From NCBI RefSeq assembly GCF_900115105.1, contig NZ_FOYP01000001.1, positions 894,097-958,096 on the forward strand: DNA of 64,000 nt. The letters run 5' to 3'. A program made the translations under genes and the position numbers. The DNA comes from Yoonia tamlensis. GTDB taxonomy: Bacteria; Pseudomonadota; Alphaproteobacteria; Rhodobacterales; Rhodobacteraceae. This document shows positions 46,220 to 56,050 of this stretch, in pieces (positions within the stretch are counted from its first letter, which is position 1; each line of letters starts with the position of its first letter). Under the pieces are notes generated by a model. It did not search any database. It was not told the origin of the DNA and saw only the letters and a program-made list of their open reading frames with translations.

Positions 46220-46891
46220 CTAACTACCAGCGTTAACGCGCCGTGCGTTAAAATCGGCAAGTGATTTTCCGTGTTCATCGACAAAGAGACTGGGCAAAAT
46301 GCGCAGCTCTGTGATTTGATCAACACGTAATTCGCTAAAGTTTTTTGCCTTTTCGCACCACACGATGCAGGTCCAAAGACGCCCCCAATAGTCAAGCTGC
46401 AACGGGCGGACCGTGCGTTCGATCCGGGCGATGGTGATCGACAGTTTCTGTCGGGCCCTGATCGCTTGCCTTATGGTTGGCAGGTGCTGGAACCCGCGCG
46501 CCGCATCGGCAAAAGGATAGATCGCAAACCCGTATCCCGTTGGCGCCCGCGACCTGTCTTCGGGCATGACCGCGTCAATCTTGGCCAAAAGTGCGCGCGC
46601 CGCCACAGAAAGCTGCGTATCTTCGGATTGCCCGACAGCGCTCAACCCCAGATGCAGGGCTTCGACTTCGGTCATAGTCAGGTTCAGGGGCGGCAAGGTT
46701 ATGGCGGCGGTGACGCGGTATCCGACCCCGCGCTCGCCTTCGATGGGAACACCGGAGGCGGCCAATGTCTCCATGTCGCGGTAGATCGTGCGCAACGAGA
46801 CGCCGACAGTGGCAGAAAGATGCGCCGCCTTATGCAGGTTGCCATCGCGCAGGATCTGGACCAGCTGCATCAATCGGTCGGCACGTTTCAT
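46220..46891 (-). CDS. WYL/HTH-type transcriptional regulator (YafY-like)
   Basis: The 223-residue protein has an N-terminal HTH_11 winged helix (KRADRLMQLVQILRDGNLHK and VSLRTIYRDMETLAASGVPI) and a C-terminal WYL region (residues about 130-215; RPLQLDYWGRLWTCIVWCEK, where the usual WYL triad is changed to LDYWGR). It is a DeoR-like repressor or activator that senses small ligands or oligonucleotides through WYL. ATG 46891 gives the standard MKRADRL start; the frame open to 46927 is longer than the family needs. Its target is not visible in the neighbourhood. Confidence 0.85.
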   Translation of the reverse strand: MKRADRLMQLVQILRDGNLHKAAHLSATVGVSLRTIYRDMETLAASGVPIEGERGVGYRVTAAITLPPLNLTMTEVEALHLGLSAVGQSEDTQLSVAARALLAKIDAVMPEDRSRAPTGYGFAIYPFADAARGFQHLPTIRQAIRARQKLSITIARIERTVRPLQLDYWGRLWTCIVWCEKAKNFSELRVDQITELRILPSLFVDEHGKSLADFNARRVNAGS

Positions 46892-47000
46892 ATGATCCCT
46901 TACCTGCGTTGCGCAACGGCGGCACAACCCTTGGCCGCGTCGATTCGTACGCTATTGTGCCAATTTTCTGGCAACTGACAACTATATGTCACAAAATCGC

Positions 47001-47047
47001 TTTGCCCCTTGCAAAAAAGGGTGTTGATCGGGGCAAAATTGGTGAAT
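47001..47047. repeat. Inverted repeat upstream of the tat operon
   Basis: TTTGCCCC (47001-47008) pairs with GGGGCAAA (47040-47047) around a 31-nt loop, about 90 nt before tatA. It could be a leader structure or an operator. No function is established. Confidence 0.35.
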
Positions 47048-47135
47048 CCGGCTTCCCTTGCCGCAAAATGAGGCCTATGCGTAGACCATAGAATGCAAGG
47101 CGCCCTTCATTTGTGGCGCATAAGAGGAGACTACC

Positions 47136-47348
47136 ATGCTTAACAATATCGGCCTTCCGGGCCTTCTGCTGATCGCTGTCGTTGTTCTGGTTCTGTTTGG
47201 CCGCGGCAAGATTTCCAGCCTGATGGGCGAAGTGGGCAAGGGCATCACAGCGTTCAAAAAAGGCGTCGATGACGGCAAGAAAGAAATCGAAGACAGCGTC
47301 GAAGCTGCACGCGATGTGACACCGGCTGACGAAAAAGACAAAGCCTGA
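47136..47348 (+). CDS. tatA: Sec-independent protein translocase TatA
   Basis: The 70-residue protein has one N-terminal membrane helix ([18 protein letters not shown]) with the FGRGK hinge, an amphipathic helix ([16 protein letters not shown]) and an acidic/lysine tail, exactly the TatA plan. It forms the oligomeric pore that moves folded twin-arginine proteins. It is first in tatABC with GAGGAG upstream; tatB follows after 23 nt. Confidence 0.95.
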   Translation: MLNNIGLPGLLLIAVVVLVLFGRGKISSLMGEVGKGITAFKKGVDDGKKEIEDSVEAARDVTPADEKDKA

Positions 47349-47371
47349 TTATCCAATAAGGAAGCGCTTTT

Positions 47372-47785
47372 ATGTTTGGTTTAGGCTGGAGCGAAATGGT
47401 GCTTGTCGGCATCGTGGCCCTGATAGTGATCGGGCCAAAGGATTTGCCGGGCATGTTCCGCACTTTGGGGCAGTTCACGGGTAAGGCCCGCGGCATGGCA
47501 CGCGAATTTTCGCGCGCCATGGAGGCCGCCGCCGACGAGGCGGGCGTGAACGAGATCCAGAAGACTGTGCGCGCAGCAGCCAATCCGCAAAAGTTTGGCG
47601 TGGATAAGATCAAGGAAGCGACCGGCATGACGCAGGCCCCCGAGAAGCCCGCGCTGTCGCCTGAACGTCAGGCCATGAAAGAAAAGATGAGCGAAGCAAT
47701 GGGCAAAGCCGCCACCGAACGCCAAACCCGCGAGGCCGAGGCCGCAGCCCAAGCCGCCCAAACGCCCGAAAGCGAAAGCAAATGA
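47372..47785 (+). CDS. tatB: Sec-independent protein translocase TatB
   Basis: The 137-residue protein starts [20 protein letters not shown] with the [13 protein letters not shown] hinge that distinguishes TatB, a long amphipathic helix ([20 protein letters not shown]) and an Ala/Glu-rich disordered tail. It works with TatC to receive Tat signal peptides. The stop overlaps the tatC start by 4 nt (ATGA). Confidence 0.95.
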   Translation: MFGLGWSEMVLVGIVALIVIGPKDLPGMFRTLGQFTGKARGMAREFSRAMEAAADEAGVNEIQKTVRAAANPQKFGVDKIKEATGMTQAPEKPALSPERQAMKEKMSEAMGKAATERQTREAEAAAQAAQTPESESK

Positions 47786-48654
47786 GCGCCTCAGACGATA
47801 TCGAAAGCAGTGCAGCGCCGCTGATCGAACATCTTGCCGAATTGCGGTCGCGGATGATCAAATCTCTGCTCGCGTTTATCGTGGGGATGGTGATCTGTTT
47901 TACGATCTGGAATCCGGTCTTCAACTTTTTGACCCATCCCTTGTGCGATGCGTTGACTTCGCGCGGACAGGGGTGTGATCTGCAATTCATCGCGCTCGAA
48001 GAAGGTTTCTTTGTCGCGATCTCGATCTCGCTTCTGGGTGGTTTGATGCTGTCTTTCCCTGTGATCAGCTATCAAATGTGGCGCTTTGTGGCGCCGGGGC
48101 TGTACAAAAGCGAGCAGGGCGCGTTTTTGCCATTCCTGATTGCGTCGCCTTTTATGTTCTTTTTGGGCGCGGCCTTTGCCTATTACGTCATCACACCGCT
48201 GGCCTTCGGGTTTTTCCTTGGGTTCCAACAACCTGGCGTATTGGAAGCGGGCGCAGAGAGCGCCACGCAAGCCGCCGGTATCCTGTTTCAGGGGTCGGCC
48301 AAAGCCTATTTGAACCTGACCATAAAATTCATCGTGGCCTTTGGTCTGTGCTTCCAATTGCCTGTGCTGCTTACGCTTATGGGTAAGGCAGGTTTGGTGT
48401 CTGCGCGCGGTCTGCGCGGCACCCGCAAATACGCGATGGTCGGAATTTTGATTGTGGCCGCGCTTGCCACCCCACCCGATGTGATCAGCCAGGTGATCTT
48501 GTTCGTGGTGGTTTACGGGCTTTACGAAGTGTCCATTCAACTGGTCGCCCGCGTGGAACGCAAACGCGAGGCCAAGCTGCGCGCCGAGGGGCTTTGGGAT
48601 GATGATATCCACGGTCAGGGTGGATTTGCGGATGATGACGGGGACAAGGCGTGA
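47782..48654 (+). CDS. tatC: Sec-independent protein translocase TatC
   Basis: The 290-residue inner-membrane protein has six helices and the conserved [14 protein letters not shown] start, the [17 protein letters not shown] loop and the [21 protein letters not shown] helix. It binds the twin-arginine signal. The acidic extension at the C-terminus ([17 protein letters not shown]) is common in alphaproteobacteria. It overlaps the DUF815 gene by 4 nt (GTGA). Confidence 0.95.
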   Translation: MSASDDIESSAAPLIEHLAELRSRMIKSLLAFIVGMVICFTIWNPVFNFLTHPLCDALTSRGQGCDLQFIALEEGFFVAISISLLGGLMLSFPVISYQMWRFVAPGLYKSEQGAFLPFLIASPFMFFLGAAFAYYVITPLAFGFFLGFQQPGVLEAGAESATQAAGILFQGSAKAYLNLTIKFIVAFGLCFQLPVLLTLMGKAGLVSARGLRGTRKYAMVGILIVAALATPPDVISQVILFVVVYGLYEVSIQLVARVERKREAKLRAEGLWDDDIHGQGGFADDDGDKA

Positions 48655-49493
48655 GTAAGAAAGCACTGCGCCGCATAGCGGATGCGTTAGAGCGTATGTC
48701 GCCGCCACCTGCGGCAGCGCCCGATTTCACGCAGGCCGCCGCCTTTGTCTGGCACCCCGATCCGGACCGGTTGGTGCCCGTGCCGCAGGTGAACCGTATG
48801 CCGGTTGAATTGTTGATCGGGGTAAACCGCGCGCGCGATACGCTGATGGCCAACACGGCGCAATTTGCGGCCGGTATGCCCGCAAATAACGCCCTGCTTT
48901 GGGGTGCGCGCGGAATGGGAAAATCAAGCCTTGTAAAGGCCGTACACGGCGCACTGCAGGCAGATTATCCGCAGCTGAAAGTCGTCGAAGTCCAACGCGA
49001 AGACCTGCCCAGTATTGGCCGCTGCCTGAACATGCTGCGCGGTGCCTCTGAACGGTTTATCATGTTTTGCGATGATCTGTCCTTTGGTCATGATGACGCG
49101 CATTACAAATCGCTCAAGGCGGTTCTGGACGGCGGAATAGAAGGGCGGCCTGAAAACGTGGTGCTATACGCGACGTCAAACCGCCGCCACCTGATGCCCC
49201 GCGACATGATCGAAAACGAACGCTCAAGCGCGATTTCGCCCTCGGAAGCAGTCGAGGAGAAAGTATCGCTATCGGATCGTTTCGGGCTGTGGCTCGGGTT
49301 TCATCCTTGTGATCAGGATGACTATCTGGCGATGATCCGCGGCTATTGCGATGCCTATGGTGTTGATATCGACGCGGATACGCTGCGCGCAGAGGCGATT
49401 GAATGGCAAGCCACACGTGGCAGCCGGTCAGGCCGGGTGGCGTGGCAGTATTTTACAGATCTGGCAGGGCGGCGTGGTGTAAGGTTGTCGTAA
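48651..49493 (+). CDS. DUF815 family AAA+ ATPase
   Basis: The 280-residue protein has Walker [12 protein letters not shown] (about residues 84-94), Walker [11 protein letters not shown], sensor 1 [10 protein letters not shown] and a C-terminal lid ([20 protein letters not shown] with an arginine finger region). DUF815 members are single-domain AAA+ ATPases of unknown role. Here it is coupled to tatC through a GTG start inside the GTGA overlap, an arrangement common in Rhodobacterales. A link to Tat function is inference only. A bidirectional hairpin follows the stop at once. Confidence 0.88.
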   Translation: MSKKALRRIADALERMSPPPAAAPDFTQAAAFVWHPDPDRLVPVPQVNRMPVELLIGVNRARDTLMANTAQFAAGMPANNALLWGARGMGKSSLVKAVHGALQADYPQLKVVEVQREDLPSIGRCLNMLRGASERFIMFCDDLSFGHDDAHYKSLKAVLDGGIEGRPENVVLYATSNRRHLMPRDMIENERSSAISPSEAVEEKVSLSDRFGLWLGFHPCDQDDYLAMIRGYCDAYGVDIDADTLRAEAIEWQATRGSRSGRVAWQYFTDLAGRRGVRLS

Positions 49494-49511
49494 GGTGGAT
49501 CTTGATCCACC
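49494..49511. terminator. Bidirectional terminator hairpin between the DUF815 gene and nlpD
   Basis: A perfect 8-bp stem GGTGGATC-TT-GATCCACC (49494-49511) is flanked by TAA and CCTAC, filling half of the 36-nt gap between two convergent genes. The symmetric form suits termination from both sides. Confidence 0.6.
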
Positions 49512-49529
49512 CTACGTTTCTTTGCCGCG

Positions 49530-50696
49530 TTACGGCAGATAGCTTGCTGGATCGACGCTTTGCAATCCGCGTCGCACTTCAAAGTGCAAGAAGCTCGGAT
49601 CGCCTGCGCGGACCTTCCCGATTGTCTGGCCACGGCTGACGTTATCGCCTTTTTCAATCGTCAGGCTGTCGAGATGGGTGTAAAGCGTCAGCAACCCGTC
49701 GCTGTGTTTGATCACAACCACCGATCCGCCGCTGGTATCGGCTGTTACCGCCGCGACATTGCCCGCATCTGCGGCCTTTACATCGGTGCCGGCAGGCGCG
49801 CCGATGTCGATCCCCTCGTTCCGGCCAGCCGCATATTCACGGATGATTGTGCCGGGGACCGGCTGCACCATGCGTGCGTCTGATGCCGCAGGGGCAGGGG
49901 CTGGCGTGCCAAGATCAGGCGCTGCCGGCTGTGCCACTGGCGCGGTTGGGGTTGCGTCGGGCAGTGGGGTTGCAGCGCTTGGCGGGACAGGGGTCTGCGT
50001 GCCTTCACCCGGCGCCGAAACGGGCGCCACAGGGCGGCTGCCGCCTTGGGGCACCAGCAGGAATTGCCCTTGGCGAATGGTAAACGCGCTGTCCAGCCCG
50101 TTCCATTCCGCAATTGCCGTCACCGGCACGTTATAAAGCCGCGAGATCGAATAAGCGGTTTCACCGCGCACAACCTGATGGCGGATCGGTTCTGCACCCG
50201 CAGTGGCCGCTGGGGCAGGTGTCGCCGCAGGGGCAGGGTCAAGCGGTGTTGTTGTCACCCCGCCCGATGCTTCGGCGCGGTCAAGCGCGGTGGTTGCCAC
50301 CGCGGCCACGTCAAACCCTTGCGCGCTTGCGCCCCCGATTTGCTGCGTCGGCTCTGCCACACGCCCCGGCAGGGCGACGATCTCGTCACGCCGCAAGATC
50401 ACATCGGGTTCTAGCCCGTTATAGGCGGCCAGCTCATTTGCATCGAGCCCGAGCCGGATCGCGATGCCGCGAATGGTGTCATCCTGGCGCGCAACCGCAA
50501 CCTGATAGGTCGGATAGGAAATCACGCCACGATCATCCGGACGGGGCCGGTTTGGCAGGTTGATTACCGAATTAGAGGTGTCAAACCCGTTGCCGATATC
50601 CCTGACATCCGGATCAAACCCTTCGCATGCCGTTAATGCCGCCACTGCGGCGCCGGTCATCAAAAATCGTTTTACTGTGCGTTGCCCATAGGTCAT
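49530..50696 (-). CDS. nlpD: NlpD-type lipoprotein, LysM plus degenerate M23 domain (amidase activator)
   Basis: The 388-residue lipoprotein starts at ATG 50696 (AAAGGAG 8 nt upstream) with lipobox AALTAC. Two LysM modules (about residues 45-95 and 160-205) bind peptidoglycan. A Pro/Ala-rich linker leads to a C-terminal LytM/M23 domain. In that domain the first zinc ligand His is replaced: EGIDIGAPAG has Asn before it, as in E. coli NlpD, while LYTHLD and LHFEVR remain. So it should activate cell-wall amidases during division rather than cut peptidoglycan itself. It follows pcm and surE, the usual surE-pcm-nlpD order. Confidence 0.9.
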   Translation of the reverse strand: MTYGQRTVKRFLMTGAAVAALTACEGFDPDVRDIGNGFDTSNSVINLPNRPRPDDRGVISYPTYQVAVARQDDTIRGIAIRLGLDANELAAYNGLEPDVILRRDEIVALPGRVAEPTQQIGGASAQGFDVAAVATTALDRAEASGGVTTTPLDPAPAATPAPAATAGAEPIRHQVVRGETAYSISRLYNVPVTAIAEWNGLDSAFTIRQGQFLLVPQGGSRPVAPVSAPGEGTQTPVPPSAATPLPDATPTAPVAQPAAPDLGTPAPAPAASDARMVQPVPGTIIREYAAGRNEGIDIGAPAGTDVKAADAGNVAAVTADTSGGSVVVIKHSDGLLTLYTHLDSLTIEKGDNVSRGQTIGKVRAGDPSFLHFEVRRGLQSVDPASYLP

Positions 50697-50760
50697 CCGT
50701 ACCGCTCCTTTTGCCAAGCCGCCCCTTATAGCCGGGGTCGTGCCTTAATTTAGTCTATGT

Positions 50761-51402
50761 TTACTCTTGTCCGAGCCCTTCAAGCAAGGGCACAAACCGG
50801 ACAGCGCGCAATTCGTCGTATTCATAGCCCGTTTCATGCCGCGTCACGCGGATCAGGCTTTGCACGGTATCGGACTGCCCGACGGGCAAAACCATGATCC
50901 CGCCCACGCGCAACTGCGCGAGCAGCGGGCCGGGGGGGTCTTCGGCGGCGGCGGTCAACAGAATGCGGTCAAACGGGGCCTGTTCGGGCAAACCAAAGCT
51001 GCCATCGGCGGTGAATGTCGTGATATTGCTGATGCCCTGTTCATCAAACGTGGCGCGCGCCGCATGCACGAGGCTGCGAAACCGTTCCACCGTATAGACC
51101 CTGCGCGCCAGTTTTGACAGGATCGCGGCCTGATAGCCCGACCCTGTGCCGATTTCCAACACCTTGTCGCGCGGCCCGACCTTCAGCGCCTGCGTCATCA
51201 GCCCGACCACCGAAGGCTGGCTGATTGTCTGGCCACTCGCAATTGGCAGCGGCATATCCTCATAGGCGCGATCCGCAAAGATGCCCTTGACATAAGCGGC
51301 GCGGTCGACCTGTTCCATTGCCGTCAAAACGCGCGCATCCGTGACGCCTTTGCTACGCAGCGTATAGACAAATTGCATCTTTGTGGGGGCGTCAAAGGTC
51401 AC
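50761..51402 (-). CDS. pcm: Protein-L-isoaspartate O-methyltransferase
   Basis: The 213-residue enzyme starts at GTG 51402 inside a GTGA overlap with surE; the frame open to 51702 lies within surE and is not used. SAM-binding motif [17 protein letters not shown], pre-motif [19 protein letters not shown] (substrate loop with the catalytic Ser) and post-motif [10 protein letters not shown] are all present. It methylates damaged isoaspartyl residues to allow repair. Confidence 0.93.
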   Translation of the reverse strand: MTFDAPTKMQFVYTLRSKGVTDARVLTAMEQVDRAAYVKGIFADRAYEDMPLPIASGQTISQPSVVGLMTQALKVGPRDKVLEIGTGSGYQAAILSKLARRVYTVERFRSLVHAARATFDEQGISNITTFTADGSFGLPEQAPFDRILLTAAAEDPPGPLLAQLRVGGIMVLPVGQSDTVQSLIRVTRHETGYEYDELRAVRFVPLLEGLGQE

Positions 51403-52184
51403 GTGAACACTTCCTCGAGCGTGGCGACCATATCGTAATCTGTCAGATCCGCGCGCATCGGCGTGACTGAAATATAGCCGTCTAGGTTCGCGGCTGCATC
51501 CGTTCCAGGTGCGGTGGGTGTGTGTTGCGGCCCGCCGCGCACCCACAGGAATTTGCGCCCCGTGGGGGATGTCTGCGCCTCGGCGGTGAAATGCGTGTCC
51601 TTGCGAAACCCTTGTGACGCGGCTTTCACGCCTTTGACATCCGCTGCCGCAACGGGCGGGAAATTCACGTTGTAAAAAAGCCGGTAATTTTCTTGATCCC
51701 AAAGCGAGGGATTAAGCAAGATATTGATCACGCTGGCACCATGTTTTGCGGCCGCTTCAAACGGGTCCGGCAATTGCGCGTTACCAACGCCAAAATATTG
51801 CGACAGCGCAATCGCGGGGATGCCTTGCAGTGCCGCTTCCATCGCGGCACCGATTGTGCCGGAATAAAGCGTATTTTCAGCGGCATTATTGCCACGGTTG
51901 ACGCCCGAGAGCACCAGATCAGGCCGCGCGTCTTTCATCACGTCATACAGCCCCGCGATCACGCAATCGGCGGGCGACCCTTCGGCGGCAAAGCGGCGCG
52001 GTTCAAGCTGGGCGATCATGGTGGGGTGGGTGTAGCTGATGCAATGGCCCACGCCGGATTGTTCAAAGGCGGGGGCAACCGTCCAGACTTCACCGCTTGG
52101 GCCGGCAATATCCTGCGCAATCTTGGTCAAGACCTGCAATCCCGGCGCGTTGATCCCGTCATCATTGGTAATAAGAATGCGCAT
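51399..52184 (-). CDS. surE: 5'-nucleotidase SurE
   Basis: The 261-residue survival protein starts at ATG 52184 ([15 protein letters not shown]), with metal ligands Asp8 and Asp9. The frame open to 52304 adds 40 residues without SurE similarity. Other blocks are [29 protein letters not shown] and [14 protein letters not shown]. It dephosphorylates nucleoside monophosphates, with a role in stationary phase. It is the first gene of surE-pcm, coupled through GTGA. Confidence 0.93.
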   Translation of the reverse strand: MRILITNDDGINAPGLQVLTKIAQDIAGPSGEVWTVAPAFEQSGVGHCISYTHPTMIAQLEPRRFAAEGSPADCVIAGLYDVMKDARPDLVLSGVNRGNNAAENTLYSGTIGAAMEAALQGIPAIALSQYFGVGNAQLPDPFEAAAKHGASVINILLNPSLWDQENYRLFYNVNFPPVAAADVKGVKAASQGFRKDTHFTAEAQTSPTGRKFLWVRGGPQHTPTAPGTDAAANLDGYISVTPMRADLTDYDMVATLEEVFT

Positions 52185-52342
52185 GCCGCTGCCCTTCGTG
52201 TCATAACACGTTCCTAGGCCAGCATGCATGGGTCGGCAAGCGGTGCGATGCCAGCTGCGCTTGCGAATTATCGGTTGTGGCGCAAAGGACTCAGAAATGG
52301 GCAAAACCGGTGACGGTTTCCCGAATGAGCGGCTCTACCGCA

Positions 52343-52984
52343 TTACGCCAAAATAGCCGGCAACAACCTTGCAGCTTCATCCGAAATGCTTGCCAGTGGG
52401 GTGCGGTCTTCGCCGGGGTAAAACCTTGCGCGGGTGCCGGTGGGCATGGGGTTGGGCGTCAGGATTTCGACGCGCGGGCCGGTTTTCACGGTTTCTGCCT
52501 GCCAGCTGCGCGCCAATGCGATTTGCGCGGCTTTGGTGGCGCCGTATGAGCCAAAGAACTGCTGCCCACCGCGCGGGTCATCGAAAAACACAGCCTTGCC
52601 AGTCGCGCCGAGCAGCGGCCCGACATAGCGCATCAACCGTGCCGTGGCTTCGATATTCACAGCCATGGATTTGGCCAGATCTTTGGGGCCGATATGGCCG
52701 GTGGGGGCCAAGGGCGCCGCGTGAATGGCCGTATGCAACCACAGGTCCAGCTTGCCCCAGCGGTCAAAAATCCCGCGGCACAATTGCTGCATGGCCTCAT
52801 CGACGGTGATATCCATCGGGGCCAGTGTGGCTTGCCCGCCCGCCGCCTGAATGGCGTCGTCCAGCTCTTCGAGGCCGCCGACGGTTTTGCCAACGGCGAT
52901 GATGTGATGTGTCGGCGCGAGCGCCTTGGCCAATGCTGTGCCAAGACCGCGTGACGCGCCAGTGATAAGAGCAATTTTTGTCAT
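52343..52984 (-). CDS. Short-chain dehydrogenase/reductase
   Basis: The 213-residue Rossmann-fold oxidoreductase has the dinucleotide motif TGASRGLG at residues 8-15, an acidic residue-poor second strand (HIIAVGKT) that suggests NADP preference, an N-terminal-type DITVDEAM block, and the catalytic SYGATKAAQ (Tyr and Lys) near residue 142. The length is at the short end for SDRs. The substrate is unknown. It lies between surE and the small pilus-like gene, transcribed alone. Confidence 0.86.
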   Translation of the reverse strand: MTKIALITGASRGLGTALAKALAPTHHIIAVGKTVGGLEELDDAIQAAGGQATLAPMDITVDEAMQQLCRGIFDRWGKLDLWLHTAIHAAPLAPTGHIGPKDLAKSMAVNIEATARLMRYVGPLLGATGKAVFFDDPRGGQQFFGSYGATKAAQIALARSWQAETVKTGPRVEILTPNPMPTGTRARFYPGEDRTPLASISDEAARLLPAILA

Positions 52985-53022
52985 AGCGGTGGTTTGCTGC
53001 GATTGCGCAGCCGCGTCAAGAC

Positions 53023-53283
53023 CTAGCTGTGCGGCACGGCCAGCACATGCACGGTTCCGGCGTGATCCGTTAGCACGACCTGCGCGGCGTCAATTGCCGC
53101 AATCGTGATCCCGAACACGGATTCGCCCGGGCTGACCCGTGCGATTTGCCCCTGACCCGAACGAATAAGCGCGGCAGGCTGTTCGGTCCCGATAAAGACA
53201 CCGATCACAATCAGATTATCAAGCGCGACCACATCAACCAGCGTCGCAGAAGCCGCCACATTGGCGGGTGTATTCGTCGTCAT
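53023..53283 (-). CDS. Small protein resembling the GspC/PilP-type periplasmic domain
   Basis: The 86-residue protein lacks a signal peptide or obvious membrane helix. The core (IVIGVFIGTEQPAALIRSGQ, GQIARVSPGES, GITIAAIDAAQVVLTDHAG, THVLAVP-like end) follows the strand pattern of GspC/PilP homology regions: an IG.. strand, then GxxxRVxxGDxVxGxxVxxI. It could also be a diverged isolated module with no pilus link, as no secretion gene is nearby. Confidence in the domain call is low; confidence that it is a gene is moderate. Confidence 0.6.
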   Translation of the reverse strand: MTTNTPANVAASATLVDVVALDNLIVIGVFIGTEQPAALIRSGQGQIARVSPGESVFGITIAAIDAAQVVLTDHAGTVHVLAVPHS

Positions 53284-53389
53284 GTTTATGAAAACCTGTC
53301 ACCAAGGCATGATCGCAGCGCTATGCCCGAAAGCCGCAGCAAAGCAAAGCCCTTATACGTAACGTTATCGTGGGGTTTTGCGCGCGGCC

Positions 53390-53794
53390 CTAGGGCTCCA
53401 AGATCACCTTGCCCGCGCGATCAAAAACCGGACCGGAAAGCGGATTTTCGAGCAGCTTTAACAAGGTGTTAAGCGGGCGGCACAGCGCTGTACCTTTGGC
53501 GGTGGATACAAACGGGCGTTCAACCAGCACAGGATGTGCGACCATTGCATCCAAAATCCGGTCGTCAGTTGCCCCCGAATCAAGCAGCCCCAATTCGGCT
53601 GCGCGCACGTCTTTTGTGCGCAGTGCGGCGCGTGGCGTCATCCCCGCTGCGGCAAATAACCCTACCAGTTGCGGGCGGGTCCAGCCGGCATCAAGATAGC
53701 GCACGATCTGGGGTTCCGTGCCTGTTGCGCGGATCACTGCCAATGCCTTGCGCGATGTGCCGCAGGCGGGATTGTGAAAGATGGTTGTTGCCAC
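53390..53794 (-). CDS. arsC: Arsenate reductase of the glutaredoxin-coupled (ArsC) family
   Basis: The 134-residue thioredoxin-fold protein starts MATTIFHNPACGTSRKAL with catalytic Cys11 in the P-A-C-G-T-S loop and has RPFVSTAKGTALCRP containing the conserved Arg. It reduces arsenate with glutathione and glutaredoxin. It begins 2 nt after the purF stop and may be co-transcribed with purF. ArsC-like YffB/Spx proteins have another loop, so arsenate reduction is the best call. Confidence 0.88.
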   Translation of the reverse strand: MATTIFHNPACGTSRKALAVIRATGTEPQIVRYLDAGWTRPQLVGLFAAAGMTPRAALRTKDVRAAELGLLDSGATDDRILDAMVAHPVLVERPFVSTAKGTALCRPLNTLLKLLENPLSGPVFDRAGKVILEP

Positions 53795-53796
53795 AG

Positions 53797-55272
53797 CTAT
53801 TCAGCGGCGACCTTGTTTGCCTTAAAGCCTTTGGAGATCATATCTCGCGGGGGCACCGGATATTCCCCCGAGAAACATGCATCACAATAGGCCGGTGACG
53901 CGTTGTCGCGGCCGTTCTCTTCGCCGACCGCGCGGTAAAGCCCGTCCAGCGAGATGAATTTCAGACTGTCGACGCCCAGATGGACGCGCATTTCTTCGGC
54001 GCTCATGTTCGCGGCAAGAAGTTTTTCGCGCTCCGGTGTGTCGACCCCGTAAAAACAAGGCCAAGCGGTAGGCGGTGAGGCAATCCGGAAGTGCACTTCG
54101 GCGGCACCTGCATCAAGGATCATATCCTTGATCTTGCGGCTGGTAGTGCCGCGCACAACGCTGTCGTCGACCAAAATTACACGTTTGCCTTTGATCAGCG
54201 CGCGGTTCACGTTCAGTTTCAGGCGCACCCCCATGTTGCGGATGCTTTCCGAGGGTTCAATAAATGTGCGCCCCATATACTGGTTGCGGATGATCCCCAT
54301 CGCATAGGGAATGCCCGATTGCAGGCTATAGCCGATCGCGGCTGGGGTGCCGCTGTCAGGAACCGGGCAGACCAGATCCGCGTCTACAGGCGCTTCCTTG
54401 GCCAGTTCGCGGCCGATATTTTCGCGGGTTTCATAAACAGACCGCCCGCCCAAGATGCTGTCGGGACGGCTGAAATACACATGTTCAAAGATGCAGAACC
54501 GCGATTTTGCACGGCGGAATGGGAAATGGCTTTGCACGCCATCGGCGCTAATCACAACCATTTCACCCGGTTCGATTTCGCGCACCAGTTCGGCGCCGAT
54601 AATATCCAGCGCACAGGTTTCCGACGAAAGCACCCAACCATCACCGACCTTGCCCAAGACAAGCGGGCGCACGCCCAGCGGGTCGCGGCAACCGATCAGC
54701 TTGGTGCGGGTCATGGCGACGATGGAAAACGCGCCTTCGACCTTGCGCAGGGCTTCTTCCATCCGGTCAGGGATCGTGCGCCCCATGGACCGCGCCATCA
54801 GGTGGATGATGCATTCGCTGTCGGATGAGGACTGAAAGATCGACCCGCGTTCGATCAGTTCCTTGCGCAGGGCCAGCGCGTTGGTGATATTGCCGTTGTG
54901 GGCAATCGCCGCACCGCCCATAGAAAATTCACCAAAGAACGGCTGCACATCGCGGATCGCGGTTTGCTGGCTTTTGTTGCCGGCTGTTGAATAGCGCACG
55001 TGTCCAATACCGATCGGGCCAGGCAGGCTGGCCATCATATTGGCAGAGGTAAAGTTATCGCGCACCAACCCCATGCGGCGGGCCTGATTGAACCCTGTTT
55101 CAAAGTCGTGGGTGACAATACCGCCCGCTTCTTGGCCGCGGTGTTGCAGCGCGTGCAGGCCGAGCGCGACAAAGTTTGAAGCGTCGCTTACGCCGACAAC
55201 GCCAAAGACGCCACATTCCTCCCGCAGTTTATCATCGTCAAAAGGATGGGCGGGGGGCATTTGTCTGGACAA
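53797..55272 (-). CDS. purF: Amidophosphoribosyltransferase
   Basis: The 491-residue enzyme makes 5-phosphoribosylamine, the first committed step of purine synthesis. Class II glutaminase start: KLREECGVFGVVGV, where Cys20 becomes the N-terminal nucleophile after propeptide removal. PRPP-binding loop VILVDDSVVRGTTSRKI and the MGAAAIAHNGN, SDSECI blocks are conserved. The most upstream start is TTG 55272 with GGAG 7 nt before it; ATG 55260 is an alternative. It is separated from cvpA by a strong terminator at 55415-55441, so it probably has its own promoter. Confidence 0.94.
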   Translation of the reverse strand: MSRQMPPAHPFDDDKLREECGVFGVVGVSDASNFVALGLHALQHRGQEAGGIVTHDFETGFNQARRMGLVRDNFTSANMMASLPGPIGIGHVRYSTAGNKSQQTAIRDVQPFFGEFSMGGAAIAHNGNITNALALRKELIERGSIFQSSSDSECIIHLMARSMGRTIPDRMEEALRKVEGAFSIVAMTRTKLIGCRDPLGVRPLVLGKVGDGWVLSSETCALDIIGAELVREIEPGEMVVISADGVQSHFPFRRAKSRFCIFEHVYFSRPDSILGGRSVYETRENIGRELAKEAPVDADLVCPVPDSGTPAAIGYSLQSGIPYAMGIIRNQYMGRTFIEPSESIRNMGVRLKLNVNRALIKGKRVILVDDSVVRGTTSRKIKDMILDAGAAEVHFRIASPPTAWPCFYGVDTPEREKLLAANMSAEEMRVHLGVDSLKFISLDGLYRAVGEENGRDNASPAYCDACFSGEYPVPPRDMISKGFKANKVAAE

Positions 55273-55414
55273 GGGGCGGCTCCGAATCCGAATAAGGTTT
55301 GATTGCCCCTCCCTTAGTCGATCAGGGCGGCGGTGTCACGAAACGATCACAAAAGGCGGCACTGAAACCTGTGGATCGCGCAGGCGATGCGGTTTTTCGG
55401 GCAGTTTGAAGCAA

Positions 55415-55441
55415 AAAGCCACCGCAAGTTGCGGTGGCTTT
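55415..55441 (-). terminator. Rho-independent terminator after cvpA
   Basis: The 13-bp arms AAAGCCACCGCAA and TTGCGGTGGCTTT around a single base form a GC-rich stem. Transcribed on the minus strand it ends in a run of five U. It lies 25 nt after the cvpA stop. Confidence 0.85.
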
Positions 55442-55465
55442 GTAAAATGCGTGCTATTGTTCGCG

Positions 55466-56029
55466 TTACTCGGCGGGGGCGCCACAGGACCCGACAAGCT
55501 GCTGGTACTGTTCCTTGATCCAGCCAAGTGCCTCTTCGGGGTTTTGCGCCTCGATCTTGCCGGTCAACTGGTCAAACACCTGTGCGGAACGGCTGTCGTC
55601 GATGACAACGATTTCCTGTGCGGCAAACACGGTGTCATAGACAAAGAAGGCCACCGCAACCAAAAGAATCCCGCGCAGCACGCCAAAGAAGAACCCGAGC
55701 GCCTGATCAACGCCGCCAAGTGACGAACGCTGCACCACCGTCGAGAACAGCGGCGTGAAGATCGCAAAAACAACAAGCGCCACGGCAAAGACCGCCGCAA
55801 AGGCCGCGATGATCGCCAGTTCGCAGCTATCGCCGATGAAATCGCCCAGCACAGGAATTTGCTGCACCAGCGGTTCGACCTGATCTGCGAATATGAATGC
55901 GACAATCGTCGCGCCAACCCAACCCAAGATCGCCATCGCCTCGCGGACCAGACCACGGCTGTAAGCCAATACGCCTGATAAGAGGATGATAACGGCGACA
56001 CCTGCGTCGATGAGTGTAAAGCCTTCCAT
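55466..56029 (-). CDS. cvpA: CvpA family membrane protein
   Basis: The 187-residue inner-membrane protein has four helices (LIDAGVAVIILLSGVLAYS, AMAILGWVGATIVAFIFA, IIAAFAAVFAVALVVFAIF, and GILLVAVAFFVYDTVFAA) with the RGLVREAMAILGW motif of CvpA. In E. coli it is linked to purF and to colicin V production or envelope homeostasis. It keeps its place next to purF here but is cut off by a terminator. A soluble 50-residue tail contains a Cys near the end (GSCGAPAE). Confidence 0.9.
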   Translation of the reverse strand: MEGFTLIDAGVAVIILLSGVLAYSRGLVREAMAILGWVGATIVAFIFADQVEPLVQQIPVLGDFIGDSCELAIIAAFAAVFAVALVVFAIFTPLFSTVVQRSSLGGVDQALGFFFGVLRGILLVAVAFFVYDTVFAAQEIVVIDDSRSAQVFDQLTGKIEAQNPEEALGWIKEQYQQLVGSCGAPAE

Positions 56030-56050
56030 GGTCCGTCTCCTGCCATGACG

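Noticed and set aside
54091-54828. Plus-strand frame of 245 codons opposite purF
   Set aside because: purF is certain on the minus strand; the antisense frame has no family features.
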